Shown here: positions 24,210 to 34,787 of the stretch, piece by piece
Position numbering within the stretch: position 1 is the stretch's first letter
Layout of the letters: every line of letters starts with the position of its first letter
NCBI RefSeq assembly: GCF_900116865.1
Contig: NZ_FPCD01000008.1
Coordinates: 62,001 to 126,000, forward strand
Length of the DNA stretch: 64,000 nt
Direction of reading: 5' to 3'
Source: Butyrivibrio sp. M55
GTDB taxonomy: Bacteria > Bacillota > Clostridia > Lachnospirales > Lachnospiraceae
Position numbers and translations under genes: made by a program
The notes under the pieces: generated by a model
What the model saw: the letters and a program-made list of their open reading frames with translations, nothing else
What the model was told of the DNA's origin: nothing
The model's database searches: none

Positions 24210-25793
24210 ATGTGCGCAATTCTTACATACGCTAGAGCAAATGTTGCTCAGGAATTTTTTGAAGAAATGTTATATAAGACTCATTCCAGAGGCCCCGACA
24301 TGTCGAGAACTCTGAAGGTCGACGAAGGATGGATGGGATTTAACAGACTCTCCATCATGGGATTAAATGAAGCGGGAATGCAGCCCTTTTCATTAAATGG
24401 AAACGTAGTTATATGTAACGGAGAATTATACGGATTTGAGAATATCAAAAAATATCTCATTTCCCTGGGCTACAGCTTTAAGAGCGAAAGTGATTGCGAG
24501 ATACTGCTTCCTCTTTATGAGAGGCTCGGAACCAAGATGTTTGGATTTTTGGATGCCGAATTTGCATGTGTGATCTATGACGCGGCAAAGAGAAAGTTCA
24601 TAGCCGCAAGAGATCCAATCGGTATCAGACCTCTTTATTACGGATACGACGATGAAGGACACATCCTCTTTTCATCGGAACCAAAGAATATCACAGGTAC
24701 ATGTCGGAAAGTTATGCCTTTCCCGCCCGGACATTACTACGAGGACGGGGAATTTGTATGTTATAAGGATATGACTGACGTAAAAGAAATTTCGACAGAC
24801 AGCCTTGAAGTCATAACAACAAAGATACACGACAAGCTCGTAAACGGAATAGAAAAAAGACTCGACGCTGATGCGCCGGTTGGATTCCTTCTTTCCGGAG
24901 GACTTGATTCATCACTTGTTTGCGGTGTTGCCGCAAGACTTTCGGACAAGCCGATTGAGACTTTTGCGATTGGAATGGATATCGATGCGATCGACCTTAA
25001 ATATGCAAGGGAAGTTGCGGAGTACATTCACAGCAATCACCACGAAGTCATAATCACCAAAGAAGATGTGCTTAACGCACTCGAGCCTGTTGTTGAGGCA
25101 CTTGGAACTTACGACATCACAACAATAAGAGCTTCCATCGGAATGTATCTTTTGTGCAAATGGATACATGAAAACACCGATATCAAGGTAGTTCTTACAG
25201 GTGAGATCTCAGACGAGCTCTTTGGTTACAAATATACGGACTTTGCTCCGAGCGCCGAAGCCTTCCAGGAAGAGGCAAAAAAGAGAGTGAGAGAGCTTCA
25301 TATGTACGATGTCCTCAGGGCAGACAGATGTATCAGCGTAAACTCACTCGAAGCAAGAGTTCCTTTCGGTGATCTTGATTTTGTAGATTACGTAATGAGC
25401 ATAGATCCTGAGAAGAAGCTCAACACTTACGGAATCGGAAAGTTCTTATTAAGAAAAGCTTTTGAAAAAGATGAAGTTATACCAAGATCGATCCTTATGA
25501 GAGAAAAGGCAGCCTTCTCGGATGCCGTCGGACATTCACTCAGGGACGACCTTATGGAATATGCTGAAGGGAAATACTCTTTTGCAGATCTTGAAACAAT
25601 GAAAAAGAAGTACACTCATGCAACTCCATTTACAAGGGAGTCTCTCCTGTACAGAGAACTGTTTGAGAAGTACTATCCCGGTCAGTCAGATATGGTAGTT
25701 GATTTTTGGATGCCCAATAAGAGCTGGGAAGGATGCAATGTTGACGATCCTTCCGCAAGAGTTCTTTCAAACTACGGAGCATCAGGAAAATAA
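24210..25793 (+). CDS. asnB: Asparagine synthase (glutamine-hydrolysing)
   Basis: 527 residues. N-terminal class II glutaminase domain with Cys2 as nucleophile after Met removal (MCAILTYARANV) and the glutamine pocket NRLSIMG and CNGELYG. C-terminal synthetase domain with the ATP PP-loop LLSGGLDSSL and the GEISDELFGYKY segment. It makes asparagine from aspartate, ATP and glutamine-derived ammonia. The length is normal for bacterial AsnB. It lies between amt and the glutamine synthetase gene (24-bp gap), so it is co-transcribed with nitrogen assimilation. ATG follows GGGAGGAAGG. Confidence 0.93.
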   Translation: MCAILTYARANVAQEFFEEMLYKTHSRGPDMSRTLKVDEGWMGFNRLSIMGLNEAGMQPFSLNGNVVICNGELYGFENIKKYLISLGYSFKSESDCEILLPLYERLGTKMFGFLDAEFACVIYDAAKRKFIAARDPIGIRPLYYGYDDEGHILFSSEPKNITGTCRKVMPFPPGHYYEDGEFVCYKDMTDVKEISTDSLEVITTKIHDKLVNGIEKRLDADAPVGFLLSGGLDSSLVCGVAARLSDKPIETFAIGMDIDAIDLKYAREVAEYIHSNHHEVIITKEDVLNALEPVVEALGTYDITTIRASIGMYLLCKWIHENTDIKVVLTGEISDELFGYKYTDFAPSAEAFQEEAKKRVRELHMYDVLRADRCISVNSLEARVPFGDLDFVDYVMSIDPEKKLNTYGIGKFLLRKAFEKDEVIPRSILMREKAAFSDAVGHSLRDDLMEYAEGKYSFADLETMKKKYTHATPFTRESLLYRELFEKYYPGQSDMVVDFWMPNKSWEGCNVDDPSARVLSNYGASGK

Positions 25794-25817
25794 ATATTAA
25801 AAACGGAGGAAATTAAA

Positions 25818-27926
25818 ATGATCGATGCAGAAAGATTAACAGAAGAATTTGGATGTCTTGTTTTTAACGACAAGGTTATGAAAGACAGGCTTCCTAAGGA
25901 CATATACAAGGCAGTTCACAAGACAATTGAAAAAGGAACACATCTTGAACTTGATGTAGCAAACTGTGTTGCTGCAGTAATGAAAGAGTGGGCAGTAGAG
26001 AACGGTGCAACACACTTTACACACTGGTTCCAGCCTATGACAGGTCTTACAGCCGAGAAGCACGACAGCTTCATTTCACCTACAGAAGACGGCAAGATCA
26101 TCATGGAGTTCTCAGGAAAAGAGCTTGTAAAGGGTGAGCCTGATGCTTCAAGTTTCCCTTCAGGCGGACTTCGTGCAACATTCGAAGCAAGAGGATATAC
26201 AGCATGGGATCCTTCATCACCGGCATTTATTAAAGACGGATCTCTTTACATTCCTACAGCATTCTGCTCATACGGCGGAGAAGCTCTTGATAAAAAGACA
26301 CCTCTCTTAAGATCAATGGAGGCTCTTTCAAGAGAAGCGGTTAAAATGCTTAAGCTCCTTGGATATGAGGATGTTAACAGAGTAAGCACAACAATCGGTT
26401 CAGAGCAGGAATATTTCCTTATCGATAAGGATGACTACAAACTCAGAAAAGACCTTCTTTTCACAGGTAGAACACTTCTTGGTGCACCTGCAACAAAAGG
26501 TCAGGAGATGGAAGATCACTATTTCGGCGTAATTAAGCCTAAGGTTTCAGCATACATGCATGATCTTGACGAGGAACTCTGGAAACTCGGAATTCCCGCA
26601 AAGACAAAGCACAACGAGGTTGCTCCTTCACAGCACGAGCTTGCACCTGTATTTGAGACAGCAAACATCGCTGTAGATCACAACCAGCTCACAATGGAAG
26701 TTATGAAGAAAGTTGCTGACAAGCACAACTTCGCATGCCTCTTGCATGAGAAGCCGTTTGAAGGAATCAACGGTTCAGGTAAGCACAACAACTGGTCTGT
26801 TTGCACAGATACAGGAATGAACCTCTTAGATCCCGGCAAGAATCCCGGTGAGAACACACCTTTCCTTGTATTCCTTATGGCAGTTATCGCAGCTGTTGAT
26901 GAGTATGCACCACTCCTTAGACTTTCCGTTGCATCTGCAGGAAACGATCACAGACTTGGCGGAAACGAGGCACCTCCGGCAATCATTTCAATTTTCGTTG
27001 GTGACGAGCTTAGTGAAGTACTTAAGGGTGTTGAAGAAGGAAACGCATACCACAGCAAGGGCAAAGTTCAGATGGGTATGGGAGCACAGGTTCTTCCTCA
27101 CTTTACAAAGGACAACACAGACAGAAACAGAACATCACCTTTCGCATTTACAGGAAACAAGTTCGAGTTCCGTATGCCCGGTTCTGCAGTTTCTGTAGCA
27201 AACGCAAACATCGTTCTTAACACAGCAGTTGCAGAAGAAGTTGCAAAGATTTATGCAAAGCTTGAGGGTGTTGAGAAAGATAAGCTTAATGAAAAGATCG
27301 CAGAAGTACTTAAAGAGACACTTGTAGCTCATAAGAGAGTTCTCTTTAACGGAAACGGATATACAGATGAATGGGTAGCAGAGGCTGCAAAGAGAGGACT
27401 TCCTAACCTTAAGTCACTTCCCGATGCACTTCCTTACTTCAAGGAAAAAGAGTCAGTTGACCTCTTCACAAAGCACGGCATCTTCACTAAGGAAGAGATT
27501 GATTCAAGATATGAGATTCTCCTTGAGAACTACTCAAAGTCAATCCACATCGAGTCTTTGACATTGCAGGAAATGGCTAAGAAAGACCTCATGGAAGGAC
27601 TTATCGCATATCAGAGCGACCTTCTTGAAGAGGCAGCAGGAAAGAAGAGCCTTCTTGGAGAAAAGAGTGCAACATTCGAGATTGAGACACTCAAAGCAAT
27701 TGACGAAGCTCAGGGTAAGATGAGCGAAGCTCTTAAGAAACTTGCAGCTGATACAACAGTTGCTGAGGGTAAGACTGAAGTTCTCGAACAGGCTTCTTAC
27801 TACCAGAAGACAATTCTTGCAGACATGGATGAAGTGAGAAAGTATGCAGATGCTGCAGAAGCACTTGTTCCTGACAGCTATCTCGGATATCCGACATACG
27901 GACAGATGCTTTTCTCATTAAGATAA
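25818..27926 (+). CDS. glnN: Glutamine synthetase type III
   Basis: 702 residues, the usual length for GSIII and far longer than GSI (about 470). Family segments are clear: [65 protein letters not shown] and [18 protein letters not shown]. These supply metal, glutamate and ATP contacts. It condenses glutamate and ammonia to glutamine in the cytoplasm. It sits 24 bp after asnB and 22 bp before gltB. Codon use is strongly biased, with few codon types, which suggests high expression. Confidence 0.96.
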   Translation: MIDAERLTEEFGCLVFNDKVMKDRLPKDIYKAVHKTIEKGTHLELDVANCVAAVMKEWAVENGATHFTHWFQPMTGLTAEKHDSFISPTEDGKIIMEFSGKELVKGEPDASSFPSGGLRATFEARGYTAWDPSSPAFIKDGSLYIPTAFCSYGGEALDKKTPLLRSMEALSREAVKMLKLLGYEDVNRVSTTIGSEQEYFLIDKDDYKLRKDLLFTGRTLLGAPATKGQEMEDHYFGVIKPKVSAYMHDLDEELWKLGIPAKTKHNEVAPSQHELAPVFETANIAVDHNQLTMEVMKKVADKHNFACLLHEKPFEGINGSGKHNNWSVCTDTGMNLLDPGKNPGENTPFLVFLMAVIAAVDEYAPLLRLSVASAGNDHRLGGNEAPPAIISIFVGDELSEVLKGVEEGNAYHSKGKVQMGMGAQVLPHFTKDNTDRNRTSPFAFTGNKFEFRMPGSAVSVANANIVLNTAVAEEVAKIYAKLEGVEKDKLNEKIAEVLKETLVAHKRVLFNGNGYTDEWVAEAAKRGLPNLKSLPDALPYFKEKESVDLFTKHGIFTKEEIDSRYEILLENYSKSIHIESLTLQEMAKKDLMEGLIAYQSDLLEEAAGKKSLLGEKSATFEIETLKAIDEAQGKMSEALKKLAADTTVAEGKTEVLEQASYYQKTILADMDEVRKYADAAEALVPDSYLGYPTYGQMLFSLR

Positions 27927-27948
27927 AAAGGAAAAAGGAAGGATAAAA

Positions 27949-30900
27949 ATGGAAACTTGGATGAATGAACATGATGCCTGCGGTATAGGTGCAGTCATCA
28001 ATATAGACGGAAGTGCAGACAACAAAGTTCTTGACGATGCGCTCAAGGTAGTAGAAAAACTTGAGCACAGAGCAGGAAAAGATGCAACAGGAAAAGTCGG
28101 TGACGGTGTAGGAATACTTGTACAGATTTCTCACAGATTCTTTTCTCTTGAAGCAAGAAAAATCGGTATTTCTCTTAAAGAAGCAGGCGATTACGGAATA
28201 GGGATGTTCTTTTTTCCTCAGGACCCTATGAAGCGTATGTTTGCAAAGCGCATGCTTGAAGTCATTGCAGAAAAAGAAAACCTTAAGGTACTCGGTTGGA
28301 GAGATGTTGAGACTCATCCCGAAATTCTGGGAGAGGTTGCAAGAAACTGTATGCCTCATATTTCTCAGTGCTTTATTGAGAGACCTTCGGATGCGGCAAG
28401 AGGAATTGAATTTGACAGACGTCTTTACTGCCTTAGAAGAGAGTATGAGAAATCTTCTGAAGATACTTACATCTGTTCATTTTCATCCAGAACCATTGTT
28501 TATAAGGGAATGTTCCTTGTAGGACAGCTTCGTAAGTTCTACGAGGACCTCCTTTCTCCTGATTACAGAACAGCGATTGCGCTTGTGCACAGCCGCTTTT
28601 CAACTAACACAACTCCTTCGTGGCAGCGAGCTCATCCGTACAGGATGATCGCCCACAACGGAGAGATCAATACTATTCGCGGAAACAGCGACAGAATGCT
28701 TGCAAGAGAAGAGACTATGTCTTCGGACGTTTTCGGTGACGATCTTTCAAAGGTTTATCCCGTTATCTCATCTTCGGGATCTGATTCCGCAATGCTCGAC
28801 AATACACTTGAGTTCCTTTACATGAACGGAATGGATCTTCCGCTTGCTATGATGCTCGCAATTCCCGAGCCTTGGAAGAACAACGACTTCATGGATAAGG
28901 ACAGAAAAGACTTTTATCACTACTATGCGACAATGATGGAGCCATGGGACGGCCCTGCGGCGGTTCTTTTCACAGACGGCGAAGTATTTGGCGCAACACT
29001 TGACAGAAACGGTCTCAGACCTTCCAGATACTATGTTACAAAGGATGGAAGACTCATCCTTTCATCGGAGGTCGGAGTCCTTGATATTCCTGAAGAGAAT
29101 ATCGTAAAGAAATCACGTCTTTCACCGGGACACATGCTCCTTGTAGATACAAGAGAGGGACGTATAATCTCGGATGAAGAGTGTAAGAATAAGTACTCAC
29201 AGGCTAAGCCTTACGGTGAGTGGCTTGACAGATATCTTTTACACCTTAATAAGCTCAGCATCCCCAACAAGAAGATCCCTACACATTCGCAGGAGATGAG
29301 GGATAAGCTCTACAAGGTGTTCGGATATTCATATGAAGATGTTAAACAGCAGATTCTTCCAATGGCGATGAACGGCATAGAACCTACAGTTTCCATGGGT
29401 ACAGATGTACCTCTTGCTATGCTTTCAACTCATCACCAGCCGCTTTTTTGCTATTTCAAGCAGCTCTTTGCGCAGGTTACAAACCCGCCGATCGACTCTC
29501 TTCGTGAGAAAGTCGTTACAGATACAACCGTTTATATCGGTTCCGACGGAAATCTGTTAAAAGAAAAGAGCGACAACTGCAGAGTTTTGGAAGTTAATAA
29601 TCCGATACTTACAGGCGTTGACCTGATGAAGATAGAAGCTCTCGATCAGCAGGGCTTTTCGGTGAGAAAAATCTCACTTTTGTATTACAAGAATACTCCC
29701 GTCGAGAGAGCTTTGGAGCAGCTTAACATATCTGTAGACAGAGCCGTTGCAGACGGAGTTAACATCATTATCCTTTCAGACAGAGGAGTTGACGAGAACC
29801 ACATGCCGATTCCTTCATTGCTTGCAGTTTCATCTGTTGAGCAGCATCTTGTAAGGACAAAGAGACGCACAGCCGTATCACTCATCCTTGAAAGCGGCGA
29901 GCCAAGAGATGTTCACCAGATCGCTACACTTCTTGGTTTTGGTGCAAGAGCGATTCATCCTTATCTTGCTCAGGAGTGTATTGCAGAGCTCATAGATATA
30001 GGAATTTTGGACAAAGATTATCATACCGCTATTGCGGACTACAACAAGGCACTTCTGGGCGGCGTAGTAAAGATCGCTGCAAAGATGGGTATCTCTACTT
30101 TGCAGTCCTATCAGTCTGCGAGAATTTTCGAGGCTATTGGTCTGTCAAAAGAGCTTGTTGATAAATACTTTACAGGAACAACCAGCAGAGTTGGCGGAAT
30201 CGGCATAGAGGAGATTGGTGAGGATATTGAGCTTCGTCACGATAAGGCATTCGATCCTCTCGGACTTTCAACCGATTCAACACTTGATTCTATCGGCTTC
30301 CATGCGCTCAGAAGCGGTGATGACAAGGAAGACCATATGTATAACCCTAAGACTATCGTTACTTTGCAGAGAGCGGTAAGAGAGGGGGACTATGAGAGAT
30401 TCAAGGAATACACACAGATGGTTGATGACGAGGACAGACCTCATACATTGAGAGCTCTTTTGTCCTTCGTACCTGCTAAAAAGCCTGTTCCGATCGAAGA
30501 GGTTGAGAGCGAAGAAGAGATTGTTAAGCGCTTCCAGACAGGTGCTATGTCATACGGTTCTCTTTCAAAAGAGGCACACGAGACACTTGCCATAGCTATG
30601 AACAGACTCGGCGGAAAGTCTAATACCGGTGAGGGCGGTGAAGACGTTGCACGTTTCGGAACTGAGAGAAACAGTGCCGTTAAGCAGGTTGCATCGGGAA
30701 GATTCGGCGTTACAAGCAGATATCTTCAGAGTGCACAGGAAATTCAGATCAAGATGGCGCAGGGAGCAAAGCCCGGAGAGGGCGGACACCTTCCCGGAAA
30801 GAAGGTATACCCTTGGGTTGCAAGCACACGTTTCTCAACACCAGGTGTTGCACTCATTTCACCTCCGCCGCACCATGACATCTATTCAATAGAAGATCTT

Positions 30901-32499
30901 GCGCAGCTTATTTATGACCTTAAGAATGCAAACGACAGAGCAAGAATCTCTGTTAAGCTTGTTTCTGAAGCAGGCGTTGGAACAATAGCTTCAGGTGTTG
31001 CAAAAGCAGGAGCACAGGTAATTCTTGTATCCGGATATGACGGAGGAACAGGTGCCGCACCTTCATCTTCGGTTCACCATGCGGGACTTCCGTGGGAGCT
31101 GGGAGTAAGTGAAGCACACCAGTCACTTGTAGATAACGGACTTAGAAGCAGAGTAGTTCTTGAGGCAGACGGTAAGCTCATGACAGGTAGAGATGTTGCC
31201 ATCGCAGCACTTCTCGGCGCAGAGGAGTTTGGTTTTGCAACAGCTCCCCTTGTATGTATGGGCTGCATGATGATGCGTGTATGTTCAAAAGATACATGTC
31301 CTGTCGGAATCGCAACTCAGAACGAAGAGCTCAGAAAGAGATTTACAGGTAAGCCTGAGTATGTCATGAATTTCATGCTCTTTGTCGCAAGACAGCTTCG
31401 TGAGATCATGAGTGAACTCGGATTCAGAAAGCTTACCGATATGGTAGGAAGAACAGATTGCCTTAAGATGAGAAGTGTTCGTGGGGCCAGATGCAAGGAC
31501 GCTGCAGATCTTAGCAGAATTCTTGACAGCAAGTATGCCGGAATTGAAAAGAATCACTTCGATCCTAAGGATGTATATGATTTCGGACTTGTTAATACTT
31601 TGGATTCAAAGGTTCTTATTCCTGAGTATGAAAAAGGAAAGAATGCACTTAAGGCTTATGCTGTAAAGGCAAATGAAGATGAGGAAAGAAGAGCATCCGA
31701 ATCTGAGAGAGTAAAGATGAAAGTCGATATCTCAAGTACCGACAGAAGCTTTGGTACACTTCTTGGAAGCAGGGTTACCGATGACTTTAAGAATACTCTT
31801 CCCGAGGATTCAGTATTTGTCGAAGCATACGGCGGTGGCGGACAGTCATTCGGTGCATTCCTTCCTAAGGGCGTTACTTTGAAGCTTTACGGTGATGCCA
31901 ACGACGGATTTGGTAAGGGACTTTCAGGTGGAAAGGTTATCGTAAGACCTTCCGAGAAAGCTACATATAAGGCACATGAGAATATCATTATAGGTAACGT
32001 TGCTCTCTACGGTGCAACAGCAGGAAAGGCCTATGTATGCGGTGTTGCAGGCGAGAGATTCTGTGTAAGAAACTCAGGAGCAATCGCGGTTTCCGAGGGC
32101 TGCGGCGATCACGGTCTTGAATACATGACAGGTGGAAAAGCAGTTATCCTTGGAATGACAGGTAAGAACTTTGCTGCCGGCATGAGCGGCGGAATCGCAT
32201 ACGTTCTTGATAAGGAGCATACTCTTTATCTTAGAATGAACAAAGATATGGCATCTCTTTATGAAGTGACCGAGAAATACGATATTGCAGAGCTTAAGCT
32301 TATCCTTGAAGATTATGTAAAAGAGACGGGCTCTGAATATGGAAAAGAAATCCTTAAAAACTTTAAGAGCTATATTCCCGACTTTAAGAAGATAGTTCCG
32401 AACGATTATCAGAAGATGCTTACGGCTATAAGCAAATTTGAGGAACAGGGAATCGACCACGAGCACGCTGTATTAGAGGCGTTTAAAGAGTTGGCGTAA
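27949..32499 (+). CDS. gltB: Glutamate synthase, large subunit
   Basis: 1516 residues, full length. N-terminal amidotransferase with nucleophile Cys11 (EHDACGIG), made active by removal of about ten residues. The central and FMN-binding synthase domains follow (NTGEGGEDVARF, AKPGEGGHLPGKKV, GYDGGTGAAPSS). The 3Fe-4S cysteines are in MRVCSKDTCPVGIATQ. The C-terminal part is a glycine-rich beta-helix (GxxG repeats). It transfers the glutamine amide to 2-oxoglutarate. GltD, 65 bp downstream, supplies electrons. Confidence 0.97.
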   Translation: METWMNEHDACGIGAVINIDGSADNKVLDDALKVVEKLEHRAGKDATGKVGDGVGILVQISHRFFSLEARKIGISLKEAGDYGIGMFFFPQDPMKRMFAKRMLEVIAEKENLKVLGWRDVETHPEILGEVARNCMPHISQCFIERPSDAARGIEFDRRLYCLRREYEKSSEDTYICSFSSRTIVYKGMFLVGQLRKFYEDLLSPDYRTAIALVHSRFSTNTTPSWQRAHPYRMIAHNGEINTIRGNSDRMLAREETMSSDVFGDDLSKVYPVISSSGSDSAMLDNTLEFLYMNGMDLPLAMMLAIPEPWKNNDFMDKDRKDFYHYYATMMEPWDGPAAVLFTDGEVFGATLDRNGLRPSRYYVTKDGRLILSSEVGVLDIPEENIVKKSRLSPGHMLLVDTREGRIISDEECKNKYSQAKPYGEWLDRYLLHLNKLSIPNKKIPTHSQEMRDKLYKVFGYSYEDVKQQILPMAMNGIEPTVSMGTDVPLAMLSTHHQPLFCYFKQLFAQVTNPPIDSLREKVVTDTTVYIGSDGNLLKEKSDNCRVLEVNNPILTGVDLMKIEALDQQGFSVRKISLLYYKNTPVERALEQLNISVDRAVADGVNIIILSDRGVDENHMPIPSLLAVSSVEQHLVRTKRRTAVSLILESGEPRDVHQIATLLGFGARAIHPYLAQECIAELIDIGILDKDYHTAIADYNKALLGGVVKIAAKMGISTLQSYQSARIFEAIGLSKELVDKYFTGTTSRVGGIGIEEIGEDIELRHDKAFDPLGLSTDSTLDSIGFHALRSGDDKEDHMYNPKTIVTLQRAVREGDYERFKEYTQMVDDEDRPHTLRALLSFVPAKKPVPIEEVESEEEIVKRFQTGAMSYGSLSKEAHETLAIAMNRLGGKSNTGEGGEDVARFGTERNSAVKQVASGRFGVTSRYLQSAQEIQIKMAQGAKPGEGGHLPGKKVYPWVASTRFSTPGVALISPPPHHDIYSIEDLAQLIYDLKNANDRARISVKLVSEAGVGTIASGVAKAGAQVILVSGYDGGTGAAPSSSVHHAGLPWELGVSEAHQSLVDNGLRSRVVLEADGKLMTGRDVAIAALLGAEEFGFATAPLVCMGCMMMRVCSKDTCPVGIATQNEELRKRFTGKPEYVMNFMLFVARQLREIMSELGFRKLTDMVGRTDCLKMRSVRGARCKDAADLSRILDSKYAGIEKNHFDPKDVYDFGLVNTLDSKVLIPEYEKGKNALKAYAVKANEDEERRASESERVKMKVDISSTDRSFGTLLGSRVTDDFKNTLPEDSVFVEAYGGGGQSFGAFLPKGVTLKLYGDANDGFGKGLSGGKVIVRPSEKATYKAHENIIIGNVALYGATAGKAYVCGVAGERFCVRNSGAIAVSEGCGDHGLEYMTGGKAVILGMTGKNFAAGMSGGIAYVLDKEHTLYLRMNKDMASLYEVTEKYDIAELKLILEDYVKETGSEYGKEILKNFKSYIPDFKKIVPNDYQKMLTAISKFEEQGIDHEHAVLEAFKELA

Positions 32500-32564
32500 G
32501 AGCCGCGAGGAGATTTTTTAACTTATAGGTTATTTCACTTCATATGTAAAATAGGAGATGTAAA

Positions 32565-34055
32565 ATGGGAAAAGAAACAGGCTTTCTTGAATATACAAGA
32601 ACAAATAATAAAGATATCCTGCCTGAAGACAGAATTCTTAACTTCGAGGAGTTTCATGCTCCTCTGGATGTTAAGGAGAGAAGAGAGCAGGCAGCAAGAT
32701 GCATGAACTGCGGAGTTCCTTTCTGTCAGTCGGCAATGAATCTGGGCGGAATGGTAACGGGATGTCCTCTCCACAACCTCATCCCGGAGTGGAATGATGA
32801 GATTTACAGAGGACACGACGGACATGCTTTTGCAAGACTTCATAAGACAAGTAACTTCCCTGAGTTTACGGGAAGAGTTTGCCCCGCACTTTGCGAGAAG
32901 GCATGTATGTGCGGCCAGAACGGTGATGCCGTAACGGTTCACGACAATGAGCTGTACTTAATAGAAACAGCTTTTGAAAAGGGCTATATCAAGCCCGTTG
33001 TTCCTGAAATAAGGAGCGGCAAAAAAGTAGCTGTAATCGGAAGCGGCCCTTCGGGACTTGCCGTTGCCGATGAGCTCAACCACAGAGGTCACAGCGTTGA
33101 GGTCTTTGAGAGAGACGATGAGATCGGTGGACTTCTCATGTATGGAATTCCCAACATGAAGCTTGATAAGAGCGTTATAAAAAGACGTAGAAAGCTCATG
33201 GAGGAAGAGGGCGTTGTATTCCATACAAATTCCGACGTCGGAAAAAATGTGAGTGCTGCAAGCCTTAATGAGAAATTTGATGCGGTGGTTCTTTGCTGCG
33301 GTTCCAAGAAACCAAGACCTCTTAACGTAGCAGACCCCGAGAAGATCAAAGGCGTTTACAATGCCGTTGATTTCCTTACACAGACAACAAAGGCACTTAT
33401 GCAGTGTTCTGATAAGAGTGCACAGACTCTTTCAAAGCACGGCGGATTTATAGATGCAAAGGGCAAGAATGTTGTTATCGTAGGTGGTGGCGATACAGGT
33501 AACGACTGTATCGGAACGGTTATAAGACACGGAGCAAAGAGTGTTACCGCTCTTGAGATGATGCCTAAGCCTCCTGTTAACAGAGCTGCTTCCAATCCAT
33601 GGCCCGAATGGCCCAAGGTTCTTAAGACTGATTACGGTCACGAGGAAGCAATCCATGTTTTCGGTGAGGATCCGAGAGTCTATGAGACAACGGTAAAGAA
33701 TGTTACAACCGACAGCAAGGGAAATATCAAGAAGATAGAAACTGTTAAGGTTACTTTCAAGGACGGTAAGTTAACAGAAGTTCCGGGATCCGAGAAGACC
33801 CTTAAGTGTGATATCCTTCTTATAGCTGCAGGATTCATCGGTTGTGAAGACTATTCGGCAGATGAATTCGGACTTAAGAAGAGTCAGCGCGGAACAGTTG
33901 TTACAGAGGCTGACAGCTATCATGTACCGAATACAAAGCTCTTTTGCGCAGGTGATATGCACCGTGGACAGTCGCTCGTTGTTTGGGCGGTCTATGAAGG
34001 ACGAAGCTGTGCTAAAGAAGTGGACGAATATTTGATGGGTTATACAAATTTATAA
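32565..34055 (+). CDS. gltD: Glutamate synthase, small subunit
   Basis: 496 residues. The N-terminus has the cysteine clusters for two 4Fe-4S centres (AARCMNCGVPFCQ and CPALCEKACMCGQ). An FAD-binding loop (VAVIGSGPSGLAVADELN) and an NAD(P)H-binding loop (NVVIVGGGDTGNDC) follow, with the family C-terminus (CAGDMHRGQSLVVWA). It takes electrons from NAD(P)H and passes them to GltB. Last gene of the nitrogen operon; a hairpin terminator follows at 34071-34125. ATG has AGGAG upstream. Confidence 0.96.
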   Translation: MGKETGFLEYTRTNNKDILPEDRILNFEEFHAPLDVKERREQAARCMNCGVPFCQSAMNLGGMVTGCPLHNLIPEWNDEIYRGHDGHAFARLHKTSNFPEFTGRVCPALCEKACMCGQNGDAVTVHDNELYLIETAFEKGYIKPVVPEIRSGKKVAVIGSGPSGLAVADELNHRGHSVEVFERDDEIGGLLMYGIPNMKLDKSVIKRRRKLMEEEGVVFHTNSDVGKNVSAASLNEKFDAVVLCCGSKKPRPLNVADPEKIKGVYNAVDFLTQTTKALMQCSDKSAQTLSKHGGFIDAKGKNVVIVGGGDTGNDCIGTVIRHGAKSVTALEMMPKPPVNRAASNPWPEWPKVLKTDYGHEEAIHVFGEDPRVYETTVKNVTTDSKGNIKKIETVKVTFKDGKLTEVPGSEKTLKCDILLIAAGFIGCEDYSADEFGLKKSQRGTVVTEADSYHVPNTKLFCAGDMHRGQSLVVWAVYEGRSCAKEVDEYLMGYTNL

Positions 34056-34070
34056 AGAAAGAATATTAGG

Positions 34071-34125
34071 GAAAACTCCTTTATTCATCAACTCTCTGAC
34101 AGGGTTTATGGGTAGAGGAGTTTTC
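34071..34125 (+). terminator. Terminator of nitrogen operon
   Basis: GAAAACTCCT (34071-34080) pairs perfectly with AGGAGTTTTC (34116-34125) around a 35-base loop; the arm itself supplies the T-run. Confidence 0.6.
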
Positions 34126-34272
34126 ATTATGTAAACTCATTTATAACAAATAATTACAACAAATTTAACTTTTGTGTTGCAAAAGTAGGGCAGGTGCTCT
34201 ATAATAATAACTACCAAGGCTGAATACTTGTAAGAAAATGTTAAGCTAGTTTTTATAAAAGAGGAGTTAATT

Positions 34273-34782
34273 ATGAGAAAAAGCCTAATAGTTATGGTAA
34301 TGTGTCTGGTCGTTGCATCAGGGTGTATGGGATGCGGATCAGAAAAAGAGTTAAGCGTTAACGATGTTGAAATTAATCCTATAGTTGAAGATAAACCTGT
34401 AGTAGTAGATGAAAACGGTAAGGCTATTAAGAGCGATAAGATTGCTGACGATCTTGAAACAGTTTTTGAGAAATTTGAGGGCTCATGGATATTTGATTCA
34501 AGACGGGGGGCAGCGGTCATGATCGAAAGAGCAAATGACACAGATTATGTTTTACCCGGAGCATCATGGGTGGTAGCTATTTCAGGTGGCGACATAATGA
34601 CAGACAAAGATGTTGTTGAGTATACCCAAAGTACTATTTCTTTTTGCAAAAAGAATTCTGATGGGGATTACTATTATAAATTGTCTTTTGGGGATGACGT
34701 TAAGAGCATCGAGATGGCGTGTGGTGACACACAGAACGCAGCAGATTCGGTACTTATCTGCAACGAGAAAAGTGAGGGATGA
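34273..34782 (+). CDS. Hypothetical lipoprotein (169 aa)
   Basis: Signal peptide with lipobox-type cysteine (VVASGC, Cys18, or GCMGC, Cys21), so it should be anchored on the outer face of the membrane. The mature part is acidic with a lipocalin-like or small beta-barrel pattern of alternating strands (GSWIFDSRRGAAVMIERAND; YYYKLSFGDDVKSIEM). I do not recognise the family. It is followed by a second lipoprotein gene 5 bp after its stop, so the two form an operon. ATG follows GAGGAG. Confidence 0.65.
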   Translation: MRKSLIVMVMCLVVASGCMGCGSEKELSVNDVEINPIVEDKPVVVDENGKAIKSDKIADDLETVFEKFEGSWIFDSRRGAAVMIERANDTDYVLPGASWVVAISGGDIMTDKDVVEYTQSTISFCKKNSDGDYYYKLSFGDDVKSIEMACGDTQNAADSVLICNEKSEG

Positions 34783-34787
34783 CTTCT

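Noticed and set aside
27733..28359. 208-aa minus-strand frame across the glnN/gltB junction
   Set aside because: It lies opposite two clear genes with strong codon bias and has no homology-like features.
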